A stretch of DNA of 64,000 nucleotides from Blastomyces gilchristii SLH14081 (taxonomy: Eukaryota; Ascomycota; Eurotiomycetes; Onygenales; Ajellomycetaceae): assembly GCF_000003855.2 (NCBI RefSeq), contig NW_003101678.1, positions 3,567,891 through 3,631,890 of the forward strand, written 5' to 3'. The position numbers and the translations under genes were made by a program. The notes below the pieces were generated by a model. That model was not told where the DNA came from. It did no database searches and saw only the letters and a program-made list of their open reading frames with translations. Of the stretch, positions 12,428-25,276 are shown in pieces (within the stretch, counting starts at the first letter, position 1; every line of letters starts with the position of its first letter).

Positions 12428-12443
12428 TACGGAGTACTCCGTA
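12428..12443. promoter_or_regulatory. 16-bp palindrome TACGGAGTACTCCGTA
   Basis: A perfect inverted repeat formed by two head-to-head copies of TACGGAGTA sharing the centre. The half-site recurs in other intergenic stretches of the window and was not found inside coding exons. It could be a protein-binding site or part of a dispersed short repeat. Confidence 0.4.
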
Positions 12444-12648
12444 GTTGATCCATTATTTATAACTCTACCCAAGGCGTGTTTGTTAGAATAGAAGGTGGGT
12501 GGTGGCTACAGCGTAGAGGGAGGGAGGAGCCCTTGCCCGTCACACATGCAAACCCAACAAAACACAAAACACAAAAACACCACATTTACAAGAAACACAT
12601 GGCCCCTGTTGCAGAAAGCGGTCAGGTCAGCCAGGTTGGTTCAGTGAA

Positions 12649-12788
12649 GGGGGGGGGCAGGAGTTGTTTCAAGATTGGATGATGTTGTTTGTTGTAAGTT
12701 GTTCTTGGGGCCTCCTTGGCGGGCGGAGGGGGGGAGGGGAGGGGCTTCAGGGTTGGTTAGTTAGAACTTAGGGGGGGGGGTTGGCGGG
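12649..12788 (+). other. Cluster of long G-runs, potential G-quadruplex
   Basis: G-runs of 9 (12649-12657), 7 (12728-12734), 4, 4 and 10 (12771-12780), with shorter ones between, all on the + strand. Spacing permits intrastrand quadruplexes. No role is shown. Confidence 0.5.
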
Positions 12789-13796
12789 GTGCGGTGGCGC
12801 TTGTTGGGAAACGAGATAATATGATCATAATGGGCCTGCCTGCACAGGAACGCTGTAGTAATGCGGCTGGTAGCCCATGTATCTATCTAGGAGTAGGAGA
12901 GATCTCAGAGAGTGAGAGAGTAAAAATAACTGGAATGAAAGGCAGACACAGACCATCGTCGAGGTAGGGTAGGTTGAGATGGTTTGTTTCGTGGGAAAAT
13001 GGAAAATGGGTTCGTGGGAGGGTTATTATTAACTTATCTAGTTTAGTTATTAGTTAGTTATTATTAGAGATATAACTATAACTTATCGAGTCTATATATC
13101 TCCGCTCTCCCGCATCGCATCGCATCGTGTGTCAGATCGTGTGACGCTTTGTTAGTTAACTGGCCCTCTTGTGACTGTCAGTACTCCGTATAGTAATCTG
13201 CTGTTTATTCTCATACCTTAAGAGCCTAGATATATAGTTATATATTATTCACCGTCTTTTGACGGCTTTTCCTTGTTGAGTTGCTGTTGTTATTTATTAA
13301 CCTATCCTACAACTGCCGCTTAACTTACTTCCTTTGTTCAACAACAGCCTGGGAAACTTTACCGTGTACTTTGTATTTGGCAACTCGTTAAAGCCAGCCG
13401 CCCTTGTGCCTGAAGAAGCGCCTAACAAACAGACGGGCGGATCGCACTAAATCTTCTCCTGGGCTCGCGATCTTTGCTTTCTTGATTATTATTTGCTTTT
13501 TCCTTGTCGTCGGCGCCTGGACGATGGACAGCTAGCAGCTCAATTCCTGGTTTTTTCTTTTTTCTTTTTCTTTTTTTCTTTTTCTTTTTTTGCATCAACT
13601 GCAACAACCCTTTCTTGACTCTTTTTAACTATTCCACGTTTCAATTTTTCTTCTCGATTTTGCAACCTTTGCCTCCCTGTCAAGTCAATCAAGTCCGTGA
13701 ACATACTCCCGCCGATATATCGCGAGCCTGCCACGAGAAAATAAAGATATTCCCCTCCTCGAGAACGAGGTTCGCTCATCCCAACTACGCGTCACA

Positions 13797-15709
13797 ATGA
13801 GAAGGGACTCAAGGGCGGCCGCTGGCTGGATGGGGATTCTAGGGAGACGGATTTCCTTGGTTTTGGTACGGACGAAGATTTACCCTCCCAATGATCCTTA
13901 TTATTATTTTTGGCCTGCCTGCGCCGGTGGTGTATGAGAGTGTTGTGATTTCGTGCATTGCTAACTTAAGCACTCTCTTCCGACCTGCAGTTAACGATTC
14001 AGTACACAACTTTCACATTAGTATGCAATATTTTGCCTTCTCTGCTCTTTAGCTCCTCCAGCTCTCTAACCATACCCACCCCCAAATACCTCACGGGATA
14101 GACAATCCATGCAAGATGGAATTGGCTGAACTAACCGTCACTGCGTCACGCGAGTTTGTGAAACCCAGCTCCTCCATTACTCCAGAGTAATGCCCGTCGT
14201 TGGCGGCCGGCGATACCTCTCCTCAACTGCGGTGTTCCTCAATGAGGTTATAAAACTAGCAGTCTGCCTAACCGCGGCGCTCTACGAGGTCTCCAAGACC
14301 GTGCCACCCTCCATGCCCGCGACTTCACTCTTCACCAACCTATCTGCCGCGGTTTTTACTGGCGATAGCTGGAAACTAGCTGTTCCGGCAGGGTTGTATA
14401 CTCTATCAAACTCCCTGGTGTACATCGGGCTCTCCAACCTCGAAGCCGCCACCTTCCAGGTCACATACCAATTGAAGCTAGCCACAGCGGCAATCTTCGG
14501 CGCCACGTTGCTCAGGCGGAGTTTATCCTTTGGGAAATGGACAGCGCTGTTCCTACTAATCGCGGGCGTCTTTATCGTCCAGCTACCACACACGGACCCA
14601 AATGATATGCACGACCACCGCACGCGCGTCCGTTTCCCCCGCTCGCTGGAAGAATGGCAGAACCTCGGTGCCTCGATGACGCGCCGCAATGTGCATCAGC
14701 AGCCGCACAAGCGCTCCGCCACCTACGAAGGCATCGAGGAGGATCTGATGCTGGGCTTCCCGCACATGAATGGGAACATTGGCCTGCTGGCTACCATTGG
14801 CGCATGCATCGCGTCTGGCTTGGCGGGCGTGACCTTCGAAAAAGTACTGAAGGACAGCGCCACGTCTACCACGTCTGTATGGATCCGCAACGTGCAGCTG
14901 GCCGTCTATTCGATATTCCCCTCGTTGTTTATCGGCGTGGTGTTCCTGGACGGCGAGAAGGTGGCGCGCGCTGGATTCTTTGGTGGCTACAATTGGGTTG
15001 TGTGGCTGGTTATTGGCCTGCAGGCCGGGGGCGGCATTGCGACGTCGTATTGCATTTCGCGCGGAGAACATGGCTTGCGGAATTCGGCGACTGGGATTAG
15101 TATTGTGCTAAGCGCTGTTGGGGCGATGTGGGCGTTTGAGTTTAGGGCGAGTGGGAATGTGAGTGGCCGCCTCCCTCCTATATACGTATCTAATAATTCT
15201 CCCTGATCTGGGGGCGTTTAACAACTTTTCCTTTTCGCTTTTCCCACATACTATTTATTATTATACTAACCGCAAAACCCAAAACCAAACGCGAAAAAAA
15301 AATATAGTTCATCATCGGCACCATCCTCGTCCTCGCAGGCACTTACATCTACAACCAACTCCCACACCCAAGCACCCCCCGCACCCCCCCGAAAAGCAAC
15401 AACCGGCCCCCACCTATCCGCATCAACAACTTTGAAAAGCTCAGCGGCCTAGGCATGGTCACCAGCACCACCAGCACCACCAGCGCCTCATCAGCAGCAG
15501 ACGCAGGTAGGAATAATAATAATTCCACCACCACCACCCTCAATCATGCCAATGCCGAATACTCCCACCTCACCCCGTCCAACGACTTTTCCATAAAACT
15601 GCCCACAACTCCCGGTTTGTCTGAGTCGGCGGCACTGACGACGTCGAGACCGGGCTCGCCGAACCATACTAGGTTGAAAGGGTCGTATTTTGCGCAGAGG
15701 GGGGGTTAG
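13797..15709 (+). CDS. Golgi UDP-galactose-type nucleotide-sugar transporter
   Basis: Exons 13797-13865, 13991-14020, 14169-15158 and 15308-15709, all joined in phase 0 with GT-AG introns; 1491 nt, 496 residues. The second exon codes only ten residues, LTIQYTTFTL. The protein matches the SLC35A/Gms1 family: ISLVL-LTIQ first membrane segment, then HYSRVMPVVGGRRY, ATVFLNEVIKL-like segment, LEAATFQVTYQLK and GEHGLRNSATGISI, with about ten hydrophobic segments. The family imports UDP-sugars into the Golgi for glycosylation in exchange for UMP. The luminal or cytosolic loop around residues 155-190 and the Ser/Thr-rich tail after TYIYNQLP are longer than in yeast homologues. Translation may instead start at the internal Met at 13830 (MGILGRRIS), which fits family N-termini better. 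Exact sugar specificity cannot be told. Confidence 0.9.
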
Positions 15710-15722
15710 AGGGGGATTATTA

Positions 15723-15753
<31 letters not shown>

Positions 15754-16705
15754 TTCTTTTATTTCTTCTCTTTCCTACCTTCCTTTTCGATTCCCTGCGG
15801 TTACACTCAGAGGTAGTGAGCGGGAGGGGAGAGTAGAAGATAGAAGATGTGGTTCGGTGCGTTAAATTATATACAAGTCGGGAACTCTCAGGGTCTGGTT
15901 TCTGCGAGGGATAGGGTTGTTTTTTTTTTTTTTTTTTTTTTTTTTCCCTCTTCTTTTCCATCTTTTTCACTTTTTTCACTTTTTTCTTTTCTTTTTTTTT
16001 TTTTTCTTTTTCAGTTTTTTTCTTCCCTAAAGAAATTTACTTTTTCCATAAAAACTTTAAACGCTGCGCATCTCAAAGCATCTCAAAGCAGGCACACTTT
16101 GATGTTGCAGGACCTTTTTATACATATTTGTTTTCGCTCATTTTTTTTCTCCCTCAGATCAGCCTAATCAGCCGATTCATGATATGTTTTGCACAGGACC
16201 TGCGATTCTTGATTCGGGGAGACTACGGAGTACTTTAAACGTGGTACGGAGTATTCGGTCCACCTTCCGTTATGGCATGGCATCCAAGGAGACAGGTCAT
16301 GTGATTTTCAGCCCCTTTTTATCTCCCATCTTTATTCCAACCTCAACTTTTATCTTTCTGATCCTATATCAACAACTTGCCAGTTGTCACTGCTTACCGC
16401 CTTTTCCTTTTTTAGCATATTGTGGTTAGAATGAGTCGTGGTAGTGAATTGGCATATTTCTGATTTATTTGGCATTCTGTCTCTATGCAGACGGTGTATA
16501 TCCTTGGTAGTTAACACATATACCCCCTGATCGTCTTCGCAATCATTCCTGAACGACTTGACAGTGTAGGAAGTCATCTCCGCTTTTCTCTTGCTCGGCT
16601 GCTTTGTTTTCCTATGATGCCCTGTCATTTCTATGCCATGTAAATTGACTTTGAAGTCTTCGTTTCATCAGCGGCACGGAACGGTAGTGGCTTTCCTGTA
16701 TAAGA
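15710..16705. other. Intergenic region with homopolymer and pyrimidine tracts
   Basis: Holds an ATT run at 15721-15752, a 26-T run at 15920-15945 followed by a T/C-rich tract to about 16025, and two TACGGAGTA sites at 16224 and 16245. No gene is supported. Confidence 0.6.
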
Positions 16706-17134
16706 ATGGATAATCCGAAGCGAGACACAACTACCTTCCGCCGCCTTCTAAGTACTTTCAAAAGTCCCGCTGCTTCGGCCTCTTCTTCATCGTCTATTTC
16801 TTCCCCTTCCCCTTCATCCGCGCCATCTTTCAAACCGTTTACTGTGCCTCTGCCGAATTCGAAATGGAAGAGGGGACAAGCTAAGTCGACCGTGGTTAGC
16901 CGTGATGGCAACGATAACAATAGTCGTGCTACTACTATTGGTTCTCAAGCTTTTCCTAGGCGAACTCAACATCTACCACGACGTCTGGGCTTTTCAAGTG
17001 GGAGGGAGCTGGGTTTATGTGATCAGGATCGGGATTTGCCATTCGATGCGTTTGGTTGGGAATCCCTACCTCCCCTGTTTTTGCTTGCTATTACAGGCTG
17101 GTTATTTCTGCTACCTACGCTCTATAAAGAATAA
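16706..17134 (+). other. Open frame upstream of MER3, possible extra 5' exon
   Basis: Encodes up to 142 residues starting MDNPKRDTTTFRRLLSTFK, then Ser/Pro-rich sequence. It lies just before the first confident MER3 exon and would suit a disordered helicase N-terminus. No strong donor site joins it in phase to 17145, so it may instead be a leader or a spurious frame. Confidence 0.25.
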
Positions 17135-17144
17135 TGGCTAAGGG

Positions 17145-20100
17145 ATGTTGTCTGTTGAAGATCGCGAGCTATTGGCTCAGCTGGAAACCGAGAAAGAGCA
17201 AAATCAAGACCGTTCCGAAACTTATGTCCGGGATGAAGAATCGGCTGATTTATACGGCCCCACGTTAGGCCCAGGGCGGCAGCAAAATAGCTCGAGATTT
17301 TTTCAGTGCAGTAGGGAACTTTTCTTTCCTTCGCCTCTGTCTTGAAATGTTTCTGTGATGGTAGGCGTGTGTGCGTCTGCATTCATTACTGACGATCTAG
17401 GTGCAACTGCAATGGATACTCCTGCCCGCGGGGATATCTCTAGCTCCACTGATATTGGTCCTTTTTCAAGCCCGTCGCTCGCGGTAAGGGCCCGAAAGAG
17501 ACCACCATTATTTTCCAGGGATGTCCAAAATGATGATGACGAACCTAACCAGTCCCAATTATCTGCCAATACAATCTCCTCCCAAGGATCGCGGAACGGA
17601 GCTGCCATTTCATCATCGCCTCTTAAATCTAGTGGAATCCAACTTAATCATGCACCGCCCATAATACAGGGGATCCGACTTGTGTCTACCCATGAGCTGC
17701 CAGATCGGTTCCGTTCTATTTTCTCTTTCCCTGTTTTTAATGCTATACAGTCCAAATGCTTTCGTCCAATCTACCAAGGAGACGATAACTTTGTCCTCTC
17801 GGCCCCTACTGGAAGTGGCAAAACTGCAGTTATGGAACTGGCTATCTGCCGACTAGTGACAAACGTCAAGGACTGCCGGTTCAAGGTGGTTTATGAGGCA
17901 CCTACCAAGTCTTTGTGCTCGGAAAGATTCCGTGACTGGCAAACCAAGTTCTCCTCCTTGGACCTCCAATGTGCGGAACTTACTGGTGATACTGACCACG
18001 CACAGCTACGCAACGTTCAAAATGCCAATATCGTCATTACAACACCTGAAAAATGGGATAGCATGACAAGGAAATGGAAGGATCATATTAAACTAATGCA
18101 ACTCGTGAAGCTGTTTCTCATCGATGAGGTTCACATTCTGAAAGAGACTAGGGGAGCCACACTGGAAGCCGTGGTGTCTCGAATGAAATCTGTCGATTCC
18201 AATGTCCGATTCGTTGCGCTCAGTGCCACTGTCCCAAACTCTGAGGACATTGGGGCTTGGCTGGGTAAGGATCCCACTAGCCAGCATCTCCCTGCTCACT
18301 GTGAAAGGTTTGGTGAAGAGTTCAGACCAGTCAAGCTGCAGAAGTTCGTCTATGGTTATCAAGGAAATGGAAATGATTTCGCTTTTGATAAAGCCTGTGA
18401 GGGGAGGCACGTAAATAGCTTTCCATACCCACCTCCTTGACTCCGTTCTCTTCAGTGACTGATTTGAGAATTTAGACTCCCTGAAGTCATGGAGAAACAT
18501 TCGAAGAAAAAGCCAATTATGATATTTTGCTGTACTCGAAACTCTGCGATCGCAACATCAAAGTACTTGGGCAAGCTATGGACATCCACGAATCCGCCTC
18601 GTCGCCTATGGAGTGGTCCAACAAAACCTGTTGTAGTTCAAAATCCTGAATTGAGAGGTATGTATATTGGGACATCTTCCTTTTGTTACGCTATCTTTTA
18701 GATGGATTAATATTCTGATAAATCTAAGCAACCATTTCCACTGGTGTTGCATTTCACCATGCTGGCCTCGATGCTAGTGACCGCCACGCCGTCGAAAGCG
18801 GATTTCTTTCTGGACAAATCAACGTGATTTGCTGTACATCGACATTGGCGGTCGGTGTAAACCTTCCCTGTCATCTCGTGATTATCAAAAACACGGTTTC
18901 TTGGCAAGATAATTGCTGCAAGGAGTATCCAGACCTAGAGATGATGCAGATGCTTGGGCGGGCGGGAAGACCTCAGTTTGACGACAGTGCAGTTGCAGTC
19001 ATTTTAACAAGGAAGGAAAGGGTAAATCATTATGAGAAACTTGTTGCTGGAACGGAGCCTCTAGAAAGCTGTTTGCATCTAAATCTGATCGACCACCTGA
19101 ACGCGGAAATAGGCCTTGGAACAGTTACAGGCGTTGAGTCTGCTGTGAGGTGGCTTACCGGGACTTTTTTCTTTATTCGTCTCAGGAAAAATCCTGCTCA
19201 CTATAAATTAAAAGAAGGAGCAAATAGGTCAGACGAAGAAGAGATGTTGAAGGAAGTCTGTGAGGAGAATATTAAACGCCTGCAAGAATGCTCTCTCGTC
19301 ACTCCAGAGGAACCCCTGAGATCGACGGAGTTTGGGGATGCGATGGCTCGGTATTACGTCAAGTTCGAAACTATGAGATTGTTTCTCTCCTTGCCGCCCA
19401 AGGCGAAGATGTCTGAGATTGTAAGTTGTCTTATCTCCTCCTTAGCTAATTTAATCGCAGCTAAACGTTTCTCATTGGATAGCTCTCTGTCCTCACACAG
19501 TCCGATGAGTTTCGAGAAATTAGGTTAAAGGCTGGCGAAAAGTCGTTGTATAAGGAACTGAATAAGGGAAACGGCATCAAGTTCCCTATAAAAATTGACA
19601 TCGCCCTACCAGCGCATAAAATATCTCTACTTATTCAGTCTGAGCTGGGCAGCGTCGATATCCCCATCGGCGATCAGTATCAAAAGCACAAGTTATCGTT
19701 TCAGCAAGATAAGGGACTAGTATTCTCCCACGTAAGTCGGCTTATTCGATGCATAACCGATTGCCAGATATCCCTCCAAGACTCGGTGAGCACAAGGCAT
19801 GCCCTTGAGCTTGCGCGGAGTATAGGTGCCAGAGTTTGGGACCACTCCGCATGGCAGATGAAACAGATTGAGCAAATTGGTATCGTGGCTGTTAGGAAAC
19901 TTGCAAATGCTGGCATTAATAGTATTGAGGCTATCGAGGCGACGGAGCCACATCGGATAGATATGCTGTTGAGCAAGCATCCGCCCTTTGGCTCAAGAAT
20001 TCTGGCGAGGGTTGCGGAATTTCCGAAAACCAGAGTCTCGGTCAAACTAATGCGGAAGGTGAGGACACTAGATCGGGTTTGGGAAAAGGATAAAAATCTA

Positions 20101-22305
20101 TTTGTGTACCTGCTAACCGTTAGGGGCAAAGGATATCAAACCTAGGAAATCAGTACGGGTCGGTTTCAAAGCAGAGATCGGGTTTATGAATGAAAAGCCC
20201 CCTACTTTCTTCCGTCGGAAACCCGTATATGTCTGTTTCCTTGCAGAGACATCGGATGGGCGAATGATAGATTTCAGGCGTATAAGGTACTTTCTCACAA
20301 AATCCTGCTCGCAAGAGCCTGCATATCCAGTAGCTAATTGACTCCATGAAGTGCAACCAAATTGCAGAACGGCCATGACATTTTCCTTAGCGCCCAATTG
20401 ACCGATGTCTATCAGTATATATCATGCTTCGTTATGTGTGATGACATTGGTATTGCAGCGACTAAGTTTCCTTTCCTCCCCCCTTTCGTTTTCCACATTT
20501 TTAACATTTTTCAGCGGGAACATTGCGACAGGCAGAGTTGAGGCATGATATCCCAGCTTCACATTTCCCAGCGCAGAAAACGGAGCCCCCTGATAATAAA
20601 AGCGAGTCGAAACCCGCGATGAACACATCGAGGAGCCGTAGCAAAGATATATCCAAAAAGGGGCTAGCAAGCCGGAGAGATATGGATGAGTTCGAAGATG
20701 ACGGTCTTGACGACGTGGATCTGATTGCTGCAGGTACGCCTCTGATATATTAAGCTGCAATGTATTTTTGATTCTGACTGTGCGCTTTGCAGCTGAAGAT
20801 ATGGATTATCATTCGATAAATGAGGTGGATGGAAACGACGATCAGGTACGGACAGCATCGGTTGCCCACCGGAAAGCAGCATCCGGTAAAGACACCAAGG
20901 ACATACATACGGTCAAGACTATCGAGCCAGTTAGACTTGAGAATGGGAATTGGGCTTGTAATCATCGCTGTAAGGACAAAACCAGGTGAGTATACTTATA
21001 TATACTGGGAATACACATCCTGTTCGACATATATACTAAGTTGTATATAGTTGTAAGCACTTGTGTTGTCGGGATGGAACCGATCGGCCGCCAAAGCCGA
21101 GCAGGAAACAGGAGCCCGCATCTAACGGCCCAACGAAGGCTACTACTACTTCGAAAGCATCCTGGGACATCTCTAAGTGGACAAAATCCCAGGGTCCTTC
21201 GAAGCAGAAGGGCAGAAAGTACGAGCAAAAGGAGGAAGTTGAATTTGTTGACCTATGCGACGACAGCGATATAGGTTGCAAGCCTGATACGATTACCACT
21301 ACCACCCGTTCTAAGAAAGACACAAGAGCCCGGAAACAGTGCCGTATCGACGATAGTATAAGAAAGGGGGGATCGAGCAGCAAAATGTCAACACCCACAT
21401 CATATCCGCTCTCTAAACATAGCCCATTAGGCCTGTCGTTTCTCGACGAGTGTGAATTTCAGGAACCAGAAACACCCTTCGGAAGAAAAGAATATTCCAG
21501 CGATTACGGAACTTCGTGGATTGATGAAGATCTTCCGTCCCCCAATACTTTATTGCTCTCCTGCCTGAAGAAAGGGAAGAAAAAAGCAACGAATGCAGGT
21601 GTTGACATATTCGTAGATAACGAAGATATCACGTTCCATGAGCTTGATGACGGAGACTGCAGGGACGATACAATTTCTCCCCTAGCTCTGATGAAAGCGG
21701 ATAGCAAGACATATTTTGTCGATGATATCAGTGACAAACCCACGTTAAGTCCAGAGAAGGACTCGAGCACATATGATTCCTTCCTATCGTCGTCAACAAC
21801 GAAGCCAGCTACACTTCGAACAAACGACTCTATTTCTACTGAACGCACTTCGACCACCACCTTATTCCCATTACATGAATTCAATTCTACCGCCCTCGAC
21901 AACAACGCTCCTGATTCTAACGATCTCATCATTAATCATAATCCCTACAACAAGGAAAACACCCTCCCATCCTCATCATGTATCAAACGTCCCTACGGTT
22001 CCGCAGTAGTCAATGACCCCATGATCAGCGATGGCGACTATGGCTACGACACCGAAAATACCACCTCGAAGAAAAGGCGCAAGAATAGCGCTGCGGAAAC
22101 TGGCGGTACAACAGCCGGTTCCCCTCGTCCTCTCACCACAGCCACCACTTTAGACCATTTCCCTGATATCGTCGATAACCCATCCGCTAAGGATAACACA
22201 GAGGAGGGCCGGAGCTTAGAAAATGGCAGTGGCGGCCCGACCGGGTGGGAGGCGGTCGATATGTCGCTCTTGGAAGAGTTTAAAGAATTTGTAGAATTCT
22301 TTTAG
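17145..22305 (+). CDS. HFM1: Meiotic DNA helicase HFM1/MER3
   Basis: Exons 17145-17310, 17365-18406, 18476-18657, 18729-19420, 19483-20058, 20132-20286, 20352-20449, 20515-20733, 20793-20985, 21051-22305: 4578 nt, 1525 residues, every junction in phase. This is a Ski2-like SF2 helicase: motif I APTGSGKT near residue 202, DEVH near 309, SATVPN near 341, QMLGRAGRPQFD near 540, followed by winged-helix and Sec63 domains (KSVRVGFKAEIGF, LAETSDGRMIDF). A Cys/His cluster, CNHRCKDKTSCKHLCC near 1098, is typical of fungal MER3. The acidic, Ser/Thr-rich C-terminal 400 residues are variable. In yeast Mer3 unwinds DNA and stabilises recombination intermediates for interference-dependent crossovers. Intron 2 (18407-18475) uses a GC donor. 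The start is uncertain; an upstream exon may exist. Confidence 0.93.
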
Positions 22306-23710
<1,405 letters not shown>

Positions 23711-23931
23711 CAGGCTATTAGACAGATAGGATAGAGTTAGGATGATATATATTTAGATATCCCATTAGAGAAGCCTTTCAACTTGTATAACTATCTGACG
23801 TAGCCCGTCTGCACACTCGTTATCGATAAGAGACAACAACTTCAATCAACGCCAGAACAACAGACATCGCCCAGATTCACGATTTTTCAAACCATTATCC
23901 CTTGCCATAACAAGACTACACAGCAGCAATT

Positions 23932-24714
23932 ATGTCCACAAACCCAGCTCACCTCAAACCCTCTTCCTCCCGCCACTCCTCCTCCTCCCACAAACCCTCC
24001 ACCCCAAGCTACAAACCCCCGGTAACCGCGCATCCTTCCACAACCATCTCCGAATCCGCCAGCTTCCAGGGCATCCACCCCATCTCCATCGGTGCAGGCA
24101 CCGTAATACACCCGCGAACCAAATTCCTCTCCTTCGAGGGACCCATTAAAATCGGAAGCGGCTGCATCATAGGCGAAAAATCCGTAATTGGCGGGCCGCA
24201 AACTTCGCCAACCTCACCAACCGCAGCCGCAATAGACACCGGATCCTTCACCATAGCACCACCACCACCACCACCAACAACAACAGCAACGACGACGACA
24301 ATCCTAGAAAACTCCGTCCTCATCGGACCCCTTACCACCGTCAGCGCTGGCACCCACATTTCCTCCTCCGCAACAGTGGATACCGCTGCCGTCCTGGGCC
24401 GGCGCGTGCGCGTCGGCCAGCACGCGAAGGTCTGTCCCAGCTGTTGCATTCCGGACGATGGGGCCGTTGGCAGTTGGATTGTGATATGGGGTGGGAGTAG
24501 TGGTAATACTGGTGCTGGTGGGAGCCAGTTACAGAGACGGAAAAGGGCCAATGGACAAGCGCAACAGTATAATAGTGATGAGACAGAGCTTGGATTTGGG
24601 TTGGGGGGAGCTGTCGTGGAAAAGGGTCGGTTAGGGGTGCTGGAGAAGGAGAGGGAAGGGTTGGTGAAGTTGATCGGGGCTGGGAGTATTGGTGGGGGAG
24701 GGAGGAGGAGGTGA
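23932..24714 (+). CDS. Dynactin subunit p27 (DCTN6-like)
   Basis: An intronless frame of 260 residues. After a Ser/Thr/Pro-rich start it shows the hexapeptide pattern of a left-handed beta-helix: IHPRTKFLSFEGPIKIGSGCIIG, SVLIGPLTTVSAGTHI, VRVGQHAKVCPSCCIPD, then SWIVIWGG. p27 pairs with p25 at the pointed end of the dynactin filament, linking cargo such as endosomes to dynein. A low-complexity insert (Pro and Thr runs, about residues 100-125) separates two helix coils, and the Gly-rich C-terminal 60 residues are variable. It is followed tail-to-tail by the Mlp1 gene. Confidence 0.88.
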   Translation: MSTNPAHLKPSSSRHSSSSHKPSTPSYKPPVTAHPSTTISESASFQGIHPISIGAGTVIHPRTKFLSFEGPIKIGSGCIIGEKSVIGGPQTSPTSPTAAAIDTGSFTIAPPPPPPTTTATTTTILENSVLIGPLTTVSAGTHISSSATVDTAAVLGRRVRVGQHAKVCPSCCIPDDGAVGSWIVIWGGSSGNTGAGGSQLQRRKRANGQAQQYNSDETELGFGLGGAVVEKGRLGVLEKEREGLVKLIGAGSIGGGGRRR

Positions 24715-25276
24715 GGTTTGGTATTTTTCTTTTTTATTGGGATAAATATTTCTTGTTTTTTGTTTCTCATCTCAGAGGGCGTAGCTTGCTTGCTCAGCCT
24801 TGTTTGTTTGCGATTTAGCGTCCTGGATACCCTGCGGAATACTACCAATGTTTACGGTTTCTAGAAAAATACTGCTAGAAGATGGAGAATAAATATGATA
24901 AGAGGCCCCTATGACCCTATGAAAGCCCATGCACATGCTTTTCGATCCGAATAGAGTACATACATACAAAGTAGATATGGATAGAAATCTCGTCCGCTTT
25001 GTTCCCTCGCCTTGCAAGGGGAGATCGGGGAAAATCAGGAAATAGGATGTCACAAAAAAAAAACCAAAGAAAAGAAAACGGGACGCCAGAACAGAAATTA
25101 TAATGATAGAAAAGAAAAAAGTAAAATAAAAAGAACGCTCCCGGTGTTCAAAATATCACCCCTGAAACAACGAAACAAAATAGAAAGGTAGGAAAATACA
25201 AATGAAAAATCAGTGACCTCTAGGATCAAACAAAATGTAAATGATATATCCCACTGACTGGTCCACACAAAGGTCC
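24715..25276. other. Convergent intergenic region between p27 and Mlp1
   Basis: AT-leaning sequence with A-runs (25055-25140) that probably contains the polyadenylation signals of both genes. No coding potential is seen. Confidence 0.6.

Larger units (their letters stand above)
11602..13796. other. Intergenic region with G-runs and dispersed motifs
   Basis: About 2.2 kb without a supported gene; frames here are pyrimidine-driven and low in complexity. It contains (TCCTTT)-type tracts near 12160-12190, a cluster of long G-runs at 12649-12788, a perfect 16-bp palindrome at 12428-12443, and a pyrimidine-rich leader (13547-13592) ahead of the transporter gene. Confidence 0.55.

Noticed and set aside
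11739..12491. 250-codon open frame
   Set aside because: Composition (Phe, Ser, Leu, Tyr) follows a T/C-rich untranslated region; no conserved motif and overlap with another equally open frame.
14282..15071. Minus-strand frames opposite the transporter
   Set aside because: They are shadows of a well-supported gene with conserved motifs on the + strand.
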